Of a DNA stretch of 5,293 nt, positions 1-5,103 are shown piece by piece; position 1 is the first letter of the stretch; every line of letters begins with the position of its first letter. This DNA comes from Chitinophagales bacterium (GTDB taxonomy: Bacteria > Bacteroidota > Bacteroidia > Chitinophagales > Chitinophagaceae). A model generated the notes under the pieces. The model made no database searches. It saw only the letters and a list, made by a program, of their open reading frames with translations, and was not told the DNA's origin. The stretch covers positions 1-5,293 of the forward strand of contig JAATGW010000365.1 of NCBI GenBank assembly GCA_015654495.1, read 5' to 3'. Made by a program: the position numbers and the translations under genes.

Positions 1-122
1 CACTTGCGAAAGGCAAAGATCCAAAGCAGTGAAAACGCGGCCTTACAATCGTCAAATTAATGTCAGATAAAAAACGACCGGACAAAATCGGTAAGAAGGC
101 GGTTCCAAAAAAGAAGCCATAG
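1..122 (+). other. Window edge: probable 3' end of an unidentified upstream gene plus a 20-codon Lys-rich micro-ORF
   Basis: All three forward frames enter the window open and close early: at TGA 30-32 (ending AKGKDPKQ), at TAA 58-60 (ending AALQSSN) and at TAA 68-70 (ending RQINVR). One of them is probably the C-terminus of a gene lying outside the window, but the frame cannot be chosen from so few codons. The TAA at 58-60 overlaps an ATG at 60-62 (TAATG), the usual layout for translational coupling. That ATG opens a 20-residue frame ending at TAG 120-122, which reads MSDKKRPDKIGKK and ends KKKP, so it is strongly basic. It may be a real small protein or chance. I recognise no family in any of the frames. 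Confidence 0.25.
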
Positions 123-218
123 GACATTTCGATATTCATCTTTATTTTCTATTTTCCCGGACGGCCTGGATAGTCAATTTCAATAGTACGACTAACTTGC
201 CTGTCATACAATTTAAAA

Positions 219-644
219 ATGGCAGAAGATTTGAAATTTTTGGTTTCAACCATAGACGGAATAATCAGAAGTAAAGAATGGTTTGACTTCTATGTTTTAA
301 GTTATGACGGGTCAAGGTTGACAATTGCCGGTGGCATTGACTTAACTTATTACCACAGTTTAGAAATCATTTTTGAAGACGTTTTTTTTGTCAAGGGTCC
401 TTTTCAAAATTGGCATTCCAACACGAGCTCAACGGTATTTTTGATTCCCGACGACAAACCAAATTTGAATAGAAAATATAGCATCGAAATAGGATATGAA
501 TTATTTTCTTTAAGAATAGAAGATCACAATGAAGATTTTTTAATTGCTGCCAGACATTTGTCATTCAATACCGACACTGTTTATTATTATCAAAGAACCA
601 ACCTTCAGGAAAATGAACGTATTGCCGACTTTGTAAAAAGATAA
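219..644 (+). CDS. Hypothetical cytosolic protein, 141 aa
   Basis: I do not recognise this protein with confidence. It has no signal peptide, no membrane segment and no catalytic motif that I can see. It is rich in aromatic residues (for example KEWFDFYV near residues 19-26, LTYYHSLEIIFEDVFFV near 42-58, VYYYQR near 121-126) and mildly acidic, consistent with a compact beta-rich single-domain fold. The ATG at 219 is the only ATG in frame after the upstream stop at 171-173, and an A/T-rich stretch rather than a Shine-Dalgarno sequence precedes it. The gene is clearly AT-rich (about 25-43% G+C in the lines I counted), against about 55% in parts of the P1 peptidase gene. Its size, composition and position beside a repeat-rich, gene-free stretch resemble accessory or immunity-type genes. 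That is inference only; no toxin partner is visible. Confidence 0.7.
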   Translation: MAEDLKFLVSTIDGIIRSKEWFDFYVLSYDGSRLTIAGGIDLTYYHSLEIIFEDVFFVKGPFQNWHSNTSSTVFLIPDDKPNLNRKYSIEIGYELFSLRIEDHNEDFLIAARHLSFNTDTVYYYQRTNLQENERIADFVKR

Positions 645-715
645 ATAATGAAAGTGGAAGATTATCCACGCTTGTAAAATATCCCGATTGGAAAGCCAGC
701 CCCGATACTTTGCAG

Positions 716-754
716 CCCTCCCTGCGGGCCCTCCCCTCCCCCGCCACCACCTCC
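716..754 (-). other. G-quadruplex-forming motif (G-rich on minus strand)
   Basis: On the plus strand the C-runs are CCC (716-718), CCC (720-722), CCC (729-731), CCCC (733-736) and CCCCC (738-742), then CC doublets to 754. Read on the minus strand this gives five G-tracts of 3-5 bases with loops of 1, 1, 6 and 1 nt, which meets the usual G3+N1-7 rule for an intramolecular quadruplex. It stands out in an otherwise AT-rich spacer, about 70 bases beyond the stop of the 141-aa gene. Whether it folds or has a function cannot be told from sequence. Confidence 0.5.
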
Positions 755-790
755 AATTTTCGACAAACGGATATGGTGGATGAGCCCCGG

Positions 791-871
791 TCCGCCGCAG
801 GCGGATCACCCATTCATATCTATCCGTCCGCCGCAGGCGGATTAGCTAACCAACCATCCGCCTGTTGCGGA
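791..871. repeat. Cluster of three REP-like 15-bp palindromes
   Basis: TCCGCCGCAGGCGGA occurs twice, identically, at 791-805 and 827-841. Each copy is a perfect 6-bp stem (TCCGCC/GGCGGA) around a GCA loop. A third, diverged copy, TCCGCCTGTTGCGGA, lies at 857-871 and keeps a 5-bp stem (TCCGC/GCGGA). Starts are 36 and 30 bases apart. Short, GC-rich, clustered intergenic hairpins of this kind are the hallmark of REP-type elements. Such elements are often moved by RAYT (TnpA-REP) transposases, but none is encoded here. They could also act as mRNA-stabilising or terminating structures for the upstream gene. Confidence 0.65.
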
Positions 872-936
872 CAACGATAAATACCGGTATCAATCATTAC
901 AAATATAAATCAACCCGGCAGGCCTTTCCAAGTGTA

Positions 937-1040
937 AAACATCATCACCACAGAGAAAATCACAGCAGAAGAAAAATAAAACACCAAGCCCCTTTTAGAC
1001 CTCGGAGGTATTATCAGCGAGGTTGGGTTAAAAAGCCTCG
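937..1040 (+). promoter_or_regulatory. Possible His-attenuator-like leader or its relic (weak)
   Basis: From 940 the plus strand reads four consecutive His codons (CAT CAT CAC CAC), with further in-frame His codons at 961 and 982. Downstream, CGAGG(T) at 1018-1023 can pair either with ACCTCG at 999-1004 (6 bp) or with CCTCG at 1036-1040 (5 bp), so the two hairpins exclude each other, as in an attenuator. Against this: there is no ATG start in frame, no stop near the hairpins, no T-tract after the second hairpin, and no his gene downstream on this strand. It may be a relic or chance. Confidence 0.15.
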
Positions 1041-1114
1041 TACATTAAATCAATTTATACTGAAACTAATACTGAATCAACATTCTCTAATAAACAGCTG
1101 CGCCTAATCAATAA

Positions 1115-1149
1115 TGCCGGAAAATTCAGCTACCCTGAATCTTCCGGCA
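1115..1149 (-). terminator. Terminator-like hairpin after the lipoprotein gene
   Basis: TGCCGGAA (1115-1122) pairs with TTCCGGCA (1142-1149). After one A/C mismatch, ATTCAG (1124-1129) pairs with CTGAAT (1135-1140), leaving a 5-nt loop. The stem begins 30 bases past the stop codon of the minus-strand lipoprotein gene. On the minus strand it is followed by the T-rich stretch TTATTGATTA, a weak but plausible tail. It could work in both directions, because the plus-strand side is also A/T-rich. Its CCGGAA arms recur in two other spacers of the window. Confidence 0.55.
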
Positions 1150-1178
1150 ATATTAAAAACCGATAATCTTATTTAAGG

Positions 1179-1781
1179 TTAAGGATTTACCGCTTTTCCT
1201 TTTACAACCGCATTCTTTATTTCAATGCTGTTGCCATCTTCATCGTATAACCTGCAGCTGAACTCTGCTTTAAACAATTTCACTGCGGTAAAATCTTCAT
1301 TGTCTTCGAGCTCAGTTATAGCAAATGAACTTCCGCTCTGGGAACCAGATTCTGAAAACCACTCTTTTCCGTTAGCATCAAGATAACTTATGGAGGCTCC
1401 GTCCACAGTCGGAGAACCTGAACTCAGAACGCCAAAAGGGTAAGAACCAATTTTAAATATAGCTGCACGCTCCTCAACATCCGGATCATGATTGAAATGT
1501 TTTAGTAAACGCACATATACTGTGTTCTTATCAAAATCGCCCATCTTCATAAAAAATGTGCCTTCATAAATATCATAACTATCACCTATACCAAACTGAG
1601 GGGAAGTTGTACCACAACCATAATTGGATCCCAGATCATCTGCTTCATATTTAATTTTATTTCCATTTACTGTGGCAATAAAATAATATGGGTATTCACT
1701 GGACTCAGGCTTTCCTGCATCTTCTTTTTTACAGGAGACCAATACAGCCACAATCAGAAGAATCGACAATAATTTTTTCAT
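1179..1781 (-). CDS. Putative surface-exposed lipoprotein, 200 aa
   Basis: The protein starts MKKLLSILLIVAVLVSC: a two-Lys n-region, a hydrophobic core and the lipobox LVSC, so signal peptidase II should leave Cys17 lipidated as the mature N-terminus. The residues after it, K-K-E-D-A, fit the X-K-(D/E)2-X lipoprotein export signal described for Bacteroidota, which predicts the outer face of the outer membrane. The frame is open 11 codons further, to an ATG at 1812-1814, but the start at 1781 gives the standard signal peptide. The mature part begins its fold around YYFIATVNGNKIKYEADD (residues 32-49) and ends with a C-terminal strand region (FSCRLYDEDGNSIEIKNAVVKG, about 174-195). This resembles small Bacteroidota lipoproteins of the DUF6252/DUF5025 kind, though I cannot confirm the family. 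Cys56 and Cys176 could form a disulfide. Function is unknown. The gene stands alone, divergent from the SRPBCC gene, with a hairpin downstream. Confidence 0.85.
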   Translation of the reverse strand: MKKLLSILLIVAVLVSCKKEDAGKPESSEYPYYFIATVNGNKIKYEADDLGSNYGCGTTSPQFGIGDSYDIYEGTFFMKMGDFDKNTVYVRLLKHFNHDPDVEERAAIFKIGSYPFGVLSSGSPTVDGASISYLDANGKEWFSESGSQSGSSFAITELEDNEDFTAVKLFKAEFSCRLYDEDGNSIEIKNAVVKGKAVNP

Positions 1782-1944
1782 CAGGTTAGTATTAAAAGAA
1801 TAAATTTTCTCCATCGGCCTGAAAACGGTGAAGTAGCTGTGTTATTGTCTATTCAATATTAACTTGTGATTAGAATGGTGTTAGAATGGTATCATAAATT
1901 GAACGACAATGATCGGGCCTGGTAAAAAAATCCGAAATTAGAAA
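1782..1944. promoter_or_regulatory. Divergent intergenic region with a 10-bp direct repeat
   Basis: This 163-bp gap lies between the two divergent starts and must carry both promoters. I find no clear TTTG / TAnnTTTG pair for either direction; the closest on the plus strand is TAAATTG at 1895-1901. TTAGAATGGT occurs twice in tandem, at 1870-1879 and 1881-1890. The copies are offset by 11 bp, close to one helical turn, as expected for adjacent sites on one face of the DNA. This could be an operator for one or both genes, but no regulator is encoded nearby. Confidence 0.35.
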
Positions 1945-2415
1945 ATGTCTGAATCAATGAATTCAAGGATCATCAGGGCAAGCCCTGAAAAAATTTATCA
2001 GGCTTTCACTGAGCCATCCGCTCTTGAAAAATGGTTGGTGCCGGGCGAGATGACAGGCAAAATGCATCATTTTGATTTGAGGCCTGGTGGTGGATATGAT
2101 ATGTCACTATTTTATCCTGATAATGATAATCAATCAAAGGGAAAAACAGGGGAAAAAGAAGACAGGTATTATGTCCGGTTCCTGGAACTAAGTCCGGGCA
2201 AGAAAATCGTGGAAGCTATAAATTTCAGAACTGATGATCCATTATTCTCCGGTGAAATGATTATGGAACTAACATTAGAGGCCGTCAGTGGAGGAACGGA
2301 ACTAAAGATGGTTTTCAGAAATATTCCATCTGGCATCTCTCCTGCGGACAATGAAGCAGGCACTGCATCTTCACTTGATAAACTCCTTTTATATCTGGAA
2401 GGAAAGCTGCAGTAA
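1945..2415 (+). CDS. SRPBCC / AHSA1-domain protein, 156 aa
   Basis: The whole protein is one START/Bet v1-like domain of the AHSA1 type (Pfam AHSA1, 'activator of Hsp90 ATPase homologue 1-like'). Visible landmarks in order: the first strand with SPEKIYQAFTEPSALEKWLVPG (residues 13-34), where Trp30 is the usual domain hallmark; the strand LRPGGGYDMSL (45-55); RYYVRFLELSPGKKIVEAI (74-92); the GGTELKMVF strand (116-124); and the C-terminal helix EAGTASSLDKLLLYLEG (137-153). The family's common EAGW is EAGT here. Length is normal for the family, with no signal peptide, so it is cytosolic. Such proteins have a deep hydrophobic cavity and are assumed to bind small lipophilic molecules. The bacterial ones are mostly uncharacterised, and true Hsp90 activation should not be assumed. 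ATG 1945 is the first start; an in-frame ATG at 1957 is possible. No Shine-Dalgarno sequence is seen, as usual in Bacteroidota. Confidence 0.9.
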   Translation: MSESMNSRIIRASPEKIYQAFTEPSALEKWLVPGEMTGKMHHFDLRPGGGYDMSLFYPDNDNQSKGKTGEKEDRYYVRFLELSPGKKIVEAINFRTDDPLFSGEMIMELTLEAVSGGTELKMVFRNIPSGISPADNEAGTASSLDKLLLYLEGKLQ

Positions 2416-2461
2416 GGTTAGCGTTCCTCCGCCTCTATCTGTTAGTGTTTCACGCCTAACC
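2416..2461 (+). terminator. Weak hairpin directly after the SRPBCC stop
   Basis: GGTTAG-CGT (2416-2424) pairs with ACG-C-CTAACC (2452-2461), giving nine base pairs with one bulged C and a 27-nt loop. It begins immediately after the stop codon. There is no T-tract, so intrinsic termination is uncertain and a role in 3'-end protection is equally possible. The rest of the spacer up to 2627 shows nothing I can identify. Confidence 0.3.
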
Positions 2462-2627
2462 TAATTACAAATCTGATTTAATACTTTCAGCGAGCGCCAA
2501 CAAGCGCCTGGTCTATAAGTGTGAGGTAATCAGCAAAAATACAGACAGCTTAAATTTTTCTGCACGTACCGGCTTCCGCAATTTCGACCTTATCATTTTT
2601 TATTAACCGGAAACAGCAGCAAGTGTG

Positions 2628-2635
2628 TATACTTG
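2628..2635 (+). promoter_or_regulatory. Bacteroidota -7 promoter element abutting the P1 peptidase start
   Basis: TATACTTG at 2628-2635 matches the Bacteroidota sigma consensus TAnnTTTG at all but one fixed position. It is followed by CAGC and then the ATG at 2640. A matching -33 TTTG is not evident; the T-run at 2595-2601 lies in that area. Transcription from this element would begin at or within a few bases of the ATG, giving a leaderless or nearly leaderless mRNA. It also argues against the upstream in-frame GTG at 2625, which would not be transcribed. Confidence 0.5.
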
Positions 2636-2639
2636 CAGC

Positions 2640-3770
2640 ATGAATAAACTGTTGGTATTCCTTTTTTATTTGCTTAGTTCATTCTGCAGTTCAGCTCAGC
2701 AACGTGCGCGCGATATCGGGATTGAGATCGGAGTGATGAAGCCTGGGGCGATGAACAGTATTACCGATGTTACTGGAGTAAAAGTCGGTCACCAGACAAT
2801 TATCCGTGGCGATTCAATTCGGACTGGTGTAACCGTTATAATTCCTGGAGAGGGAAATCTTTTTCAACAAAAAATCCCGGCGGCTGTATATGTCGGCAAT
2901 GGTTTTGGCAAACTTGCCGGCAGTACACAGGTTAATGAACTCGGTAATCTGGAAACGCCTATCGCCCTTACCAATACCCTCAGCGTTCCTGTTGCTATGG
3001 ATGCATTGATCAGCTATACCTTAAAGCAGCCCGGCAACGAATCGGTGGCATCAGTAAATGCAGTTGTCGGCGAGACGAATGATAGCTGGCTGAATGATAT
3101 CCGCGGGCGTCATATCACTGCAAACGATGTGCAACAGGCAATAGCGAATGCAAAATCGGAAGTCGCAGAGGGAAATGTGGGTGCGGGAACCGGCACGACA
3201 TGTTTTGGTTTTAAAGGTGGCATCGGAACATCATCCAGGAAATTACCGGTTAGCCTTGGTGGTTATTCTGTCGGAGTTCTGATACAGTCCAATTTCGGTG
3301 GCGTGCTGCAGATCGATGGAGTACCTGTTGCGGAAGAATTCAAACAATTCAGCTTCAGCGATCAGTTGCTGAATAATGTTGATGGCTCCTGCATGATCGT
3401 AGTAGCCACCGATGCGCCATTGGATCATCGCAACCTTCAACGCCTCGCCAAAAGAGCAATGATCGGCCTCGGAAGAACCGGTGGAATCGCTTCAAACGGA
3501 AGTGGTGATTATGTGATCGCATTCTCAACTGCTCAGGATTTACGGATTCCTCATAGAGCAGAAAACAGAACCTCCCAGCTGAACCTCCTGAATAATGACG
3601 ATATGTCGCCGCTCTTCATGGCTGTAATTGAAGCAACAGAAGAAGCAATTATCAATTCGCTGTTTGCTGCAAAAACAATGACCGGATATAAGGGCCATAG
3701 AACGAACGCCCTGCCAATGGAACAGGTGATTCCCGTATTAAAAAAATATGGCCGGATGGTCCCCAGGTAA
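2640..3770 (+). CDS. Exported P1-family peptidase (DmpA-like aminopeptidase, MEROPS S58), 376 aa
   Basis: Members of this family are Ntn-type aminopeptidases that cleave their own precursor into two chains. They remove N-terminal residues from peptides, including D-amino acids (DmpA) or beta-amino acids (BapA). Residues 1-19 (MNKLLVFLFYLL then SSFCSSA) form a type I signal peptide, probably cut before QQ. Phe before Cys rules out a good lipobox, so a periplasmic location is expected. Family blocks follow in order: SITDVTGVKVGH, RTGVTVIIP, VGNGFGKLAGSTQVNELG, ETPIALTNTL, VVGETNDSWLND, VGAGTGT, and VLIQSNFGG with Asn218. The processing site is D-G-S at Gly249-Ser250, within DGSCMIVVATDAPL. Ser250 becomes the free N-terminal nucleophile of the short chain. 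RLAKRAMIGLGRTGG and SNGSGDYVIAF complete the active-site region. By memory these numbers coincide with DmpA's Gly249/Ser250/Asn218. A GTG at 2625 would add five residues and is unlikely. Substrate is unknown. The gene appears monocistronic. Confidence 0.93.
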   Translation: MNKLLVFLFYLLSSFCSSAQQRARDIGIEIGVMKPGAMNSITDVTGVKVGHQTIIRGDSIRTGVTVIIPGEGNLFQQKIPAAVYVGNGFGKLAGSTQVNELGNLETPIALTNTLSVPVAMDALISYTLKQPGNESVASVNAVVGETNDSWLNDIRGRHITANDVQQAIANAKSEVAEGNVGAGTGTTCFGFKGGIGTSSRKLPVSLGGYSVGVLIQSNFGGVLQIDGVPVAEEFKQFSFSDQLLNNVDGSCMIVVATDAPLDHRNLQRLAKRAMIGLGRTGGIASNGSGDYVIAFSTAQDLRIPHRAENRTSQLNLLNNDDMSPLFMAVIEATEEAIINSLFAAKTMTGYKGHRTNALPMEQVIPVLKKYGRMVPR

Positions 3771-3794
3771 TAAGTAATAAATCGCTACAACATA

Positions 3795-3821
3795 TCCGGA
3801 AATTCGAATTACAGTTCCGGA
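3795..3821 (+). terminator. Hairpin downstream of the P1 peptidase gene
   Basis: TCCGGAA (3795-3801) pairs perfectly with TTCCGGA (3815-3821) around a 13-nt loop. The palindrome AATTCGAATT (3801-3810) overlaps the left arm, so an alternative fold exists. It begins 24 bases after the stop codon, a normal terminator position, but no T-tract follows. The arms match those of the inverted repeats at 1115-1149 and 5171-5234. Confidence 0.4.
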
Positions 3822-3835
3822 ACAAAACTGACACA

Positions 3836-3850
3836 TAATGACATTAATGT
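3836..3850. repeat. Overlapping short palindromes
   Basis: TAATG-A-CATTA (3836-3846) and ACATTAATGT (3841-3850) are both perfect and share the CATTA segment, so the shared arm can pair on either side. These are AT-rich and look like a possible protein-binding site. Nothing else supports a function. Confidence 0.3.
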
Positions 3851-3861
3851 ACTCCTCATTG

Positions 3862-3911
3862 CCGGAGCTCCGGGGGATCTTTAAGAACAAGAAGTTTAGA
3901 GATCACCCGGG
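3862..3911 (+). repeat. GC-rich palindrome overlapping a long imperfect inverted repeat
   Basis: CCGGAGCTCCGG (3862-3873) is a perfect 12-bp palindrome. Its right part also starts a longer imperfect stem: 3870-3885 pairs with 3895-3910 over 16 positions (13 Watson-Crick, two G-T, one mismatch) around a 9-nt loop, AACAAGAAG. The base is GC-rich (CCGGGGGATC against GATCACCCGG) and the top AT-rich. On RNA this would be the strongest structure in the spacer. It could be a terminator, a REP-like unit or a small MITE-like element. No coding content or target-site duplication was seen. Confidence 0.45.
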
Positions 3912-4050
3912 AAACACCAACAGGAATAATTTAGTCCCCTCCAATCCGTTAATTGCCTGCACCTGAACCTAAATTTATAGTTACAATAATTGATATAACG
4001 TAGTTAAGGATTTCATTTCATACACTAAAGTTTTTTAACAATAATAAATC

Positions 4051-4083
4051 GGAAATTTACAAATCAGTTTTTCAAAAATTTCC
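4051..4083. promoter_or_regulatory. Inverted repeat upstream of the YwqK-like gene
   Basis: GGAAATTT (4051-4058) and AAATTTCC (4076-4083) are perfect inverted copies separated by 17 bases and lie 42 bases before the ATG at 4125. The position suits an operator or a 5' UTR hairpin. The arms are AT-rich, so chance is a real alternative. Confidence 0.3.
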
Positions 4084-4124
4084 TGTGTGATTGACAAAAC
4101 ACCGCACCATAAAAATCCGCTGAC

Positions 4125-5066
4125 ATGATTAACCGCATTATTTTTTTTATTCTATTGAACTGCTTTTCCATTTGCTCCTACGCACAGCAACCCAAGTATA
4201 CTCCGAAATCATTTGTAAGGGAATACAATTCCAAAGATTTCAGTCCGCCGGCCGCTCCGAAACAAGGACCGGGAAGAGCATATATTTCTGAACCCATTGA
4301 AATATGGGATACCGATGATGATAATACAACCCATTTTCGCGGCGGTGGATTGCCGGTGATGGTTATGTTCGAAGGCAATTATAAAAACGGAAAAAGAAAC
4401 GGGATTTTTTCTGCCTATATTTTCGATAGCCTTGATCACAGCAAACGCTATAAGATCTGGGAACAGAATTTGGTGAATGACAAGCTGGATGGCGAATGGA
4501 AAGTTTATAATCTTAAAGGGACAGTGATCCAGACACATATGTACAAAGCCGACAGTCTGAATGGAAGCTCCAAATTTTACTGGATTGACGGCAAAACAGT
4601 TCAGGAAGAAAAAATTTATACAAATGGATCGGTAAATTATATCAACCGGAGTTTCGGAGAAAATGGTGCGTTAAAATCAGAATATACCATCCGCGATAAA
4701 GAGGTTATCGTTTTTGCGAAGGAATATTATCCTACAGGTAAACTACATGCTGAAACGCCAATAAAAAACAATAATCCGGAAGGTCTGTCCAAACGATATT
4801 ACGAGACCGGGATATTGATGGAAGAAGTCAATTTTACAGATGGAAAATTCAATGGTGCACACAAATATTATCATCCCAATGGCCAATTGTGGATTGAAAA
4901 AATATACAGGGATGGGGCAGCATGGGAGATCATAGCCAATTTTGATGCAAATGGTAAAAGCAGGGATGCAGGCACTTTGAAAAACGGGACCGGTACCGTT
5001 ATTTATTATAATGATGATGGGACCATTCGTGAAACACTTTCCTATGAAAATGGCAGAAAAAAATAA
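4125..5066 (+). CDS. Secreted MORN-variant (YwqK-family) repeat protein, 313 aa
   Basis: Residues 1-20 (MINRIIFFILLNCFSICSYA) are a signal peptide with a signal peptidase I site before QQ, so the protein is exported to the periplasm or beyond. After a Pro-rich linker (about 21-50), the rest consists of roughly eight MORN-variant (MORN_2) repeats of 20-25 residues with the pattern Y.nGk.nG....Y...G....e. Clear copies start near NYKNGKRNG (85), VNDKLDGEWKVYN (117), YKADSLNGSSKFYW (140), VFAKEYYPTGKLHAE (196), KNNNPEGLSKRYYETG (214), TDGKFNGAHKYYHPNG (238) and LKNGTGTVIYYNDDG (285). Automated pipelines label such proteins 'toxin-antitoxin system YwqK family antitoxin'. The signal peptide and lack of a toxin partner make a cytosolic antitoxin role unlikely. 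A binding or structural role at the envelope is more plausible. No catalytic residues are visible, and I see no type IX secretion C-terminal domain. The start at 4125 is set by the signal peptide. Confidence 0.88.
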   Translation: MINRIIFFILLNCFSICSYAQQPKYTPKSFVREYNSKDFSPPAAPKQGPGRAYISEPIEIWDTDDDNTTHFRGGGLPVMVMFEGNYKNGKRNGIFSAYIFDSLDHSKRYKIWEQNLVNDKLDGEWKVYNLKGTVIQTHMYKADSLNGSSKFYWIDGKTVQEEKIYTNGSVNYINRSFGENGALKSEYTIRDKEVIVFAKEYYPTGKLHAETPIKNNNPEGLSKRYYETGILMEEVNFTDGKFNGAHKYYHPNGQLWIEKIYRDGAAWEIIANFDANGKSRDAGTLKNGTGTVIYYNDDGTIRETLSYENGRKK

Positions 5067-5083
5067 TTCTGGTGAACAGTTGG

Positions 5084-5097
5084 TTATTTATAAATAA
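5084..5097. repeat. 14-bp perfect AT palindrome
   Basis: TTATTTATAAATAA equals its own reverse complement and lies 18 bases after the YwqK-like stop codon. It is made only of A and T, so it is a poor RNA hairpin. It could be a protein-binding site or simply AT-rich spacer. Confidence 0.3.
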
Positions 5098-5103
5098 GAA
5101 TTG

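Larger units (their letters stand above)
645..1114. other. Gene-free repeat-rich spacer
   Basis: Long open frames cross this stretch on both strands (about 561-813 on the minus strand, 865-1107 on the plus strand with only a TTG start), but none has a believable start or protein-like composition. The minus frames translate the C-rich tract into Arg/Gly-rich low-complexity protein. Near the 141-aa gene lies a nine-codon ATG frame (648-677, MKVEDYPRL). In order, the stretch holds a C-rich tract (716-754), three REP-like palindromes (791-871), a 10-bp palindrome ATACCGGTAT (881-890) and a His-codon-rich segment followed by competing hairpins (937-1040). It looks like an accumulation of intergenic repeats rather than a decayed gene. 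Confidence 0.55.
3771..4124. other. Palindrome-rich intergenic region
   Basis: No credible gene lies in these 354 bases. The first 140 carry a run of inverted repeats (3795-3821, 3836-3850, 3862-3873, 3869-3911). The remainder is AT-rich and holds an inverted repeat at 4051-4083, about 40 bases before the next start. TTGACA at 4091-4096 resembles a -35 box, but no -10 element sits at a suitable distance, and no clear TAnnTTTG was found, so the promoter of the downstream gene is unassigned. Confidence 0.5.

Noticed and set aside
654..669. GTGGA/TCCAC hairpin just after the 141-aa gene as a terminator
   Set aside because: Only five base pairs around a 6-nt loop with no T-tract; too weak to call.
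561..813. Two overlapping minus-strand frames of 82 codons
   Set aside because: They overlap the 3' end of the 141-aa gene antisense and translate the C-rich tract and REP palindromes into Arg/Gly-rich low-complexity sequence. No start or family supports them.
791..871. CRISPR array
   Set aside because: The repeats are only 15 bp, there are three copies, the spacers are short and no cas genes are present; this fits a REP-like cluster better.
865..1107. 80-codon plus-strand frame starting at TTG
   Set aside because: Only a TTG start inside the third palindrome, a composition rich in His/Arg/Lys without a fold pattern, and no conserved family recognised. Only its His run is reported, as a weak leader-like signal.
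1782..1814. Upstream in-frame ATG (1812-1814) for the lipoprotein
   Set aside because: It would place eleven polar and aromatic residues before a textbook lipoprotein signal peptide; ATG 1779-1781 is better.
2485..2510. GCGC-containing hairpin in the spacer before the P1 peptidase
   Set aside because: Only four pairs can form without bulges; not distinguishable from chance.
3243..3834. Minus-strand frames overlapping the P1 peptidase
   Set aside because: Antisense to conserved family motifs and without recognisable protein features.
4091..4116. E. coli-like promoter with TTGACA at 4091-4096
   Set aside because: No -10 hexamer at 16-18 bp; the nearest A/T-rich segment begins about 13 bp away, and Bacteroidota use a different consensus.
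4178..4538. Minus-strand frames inside the YwqK-like gene (66 and 109 codons)
   Set aside because: Antisense shadows of a gene with a clear signal peptide and repeat structure; no independent support.
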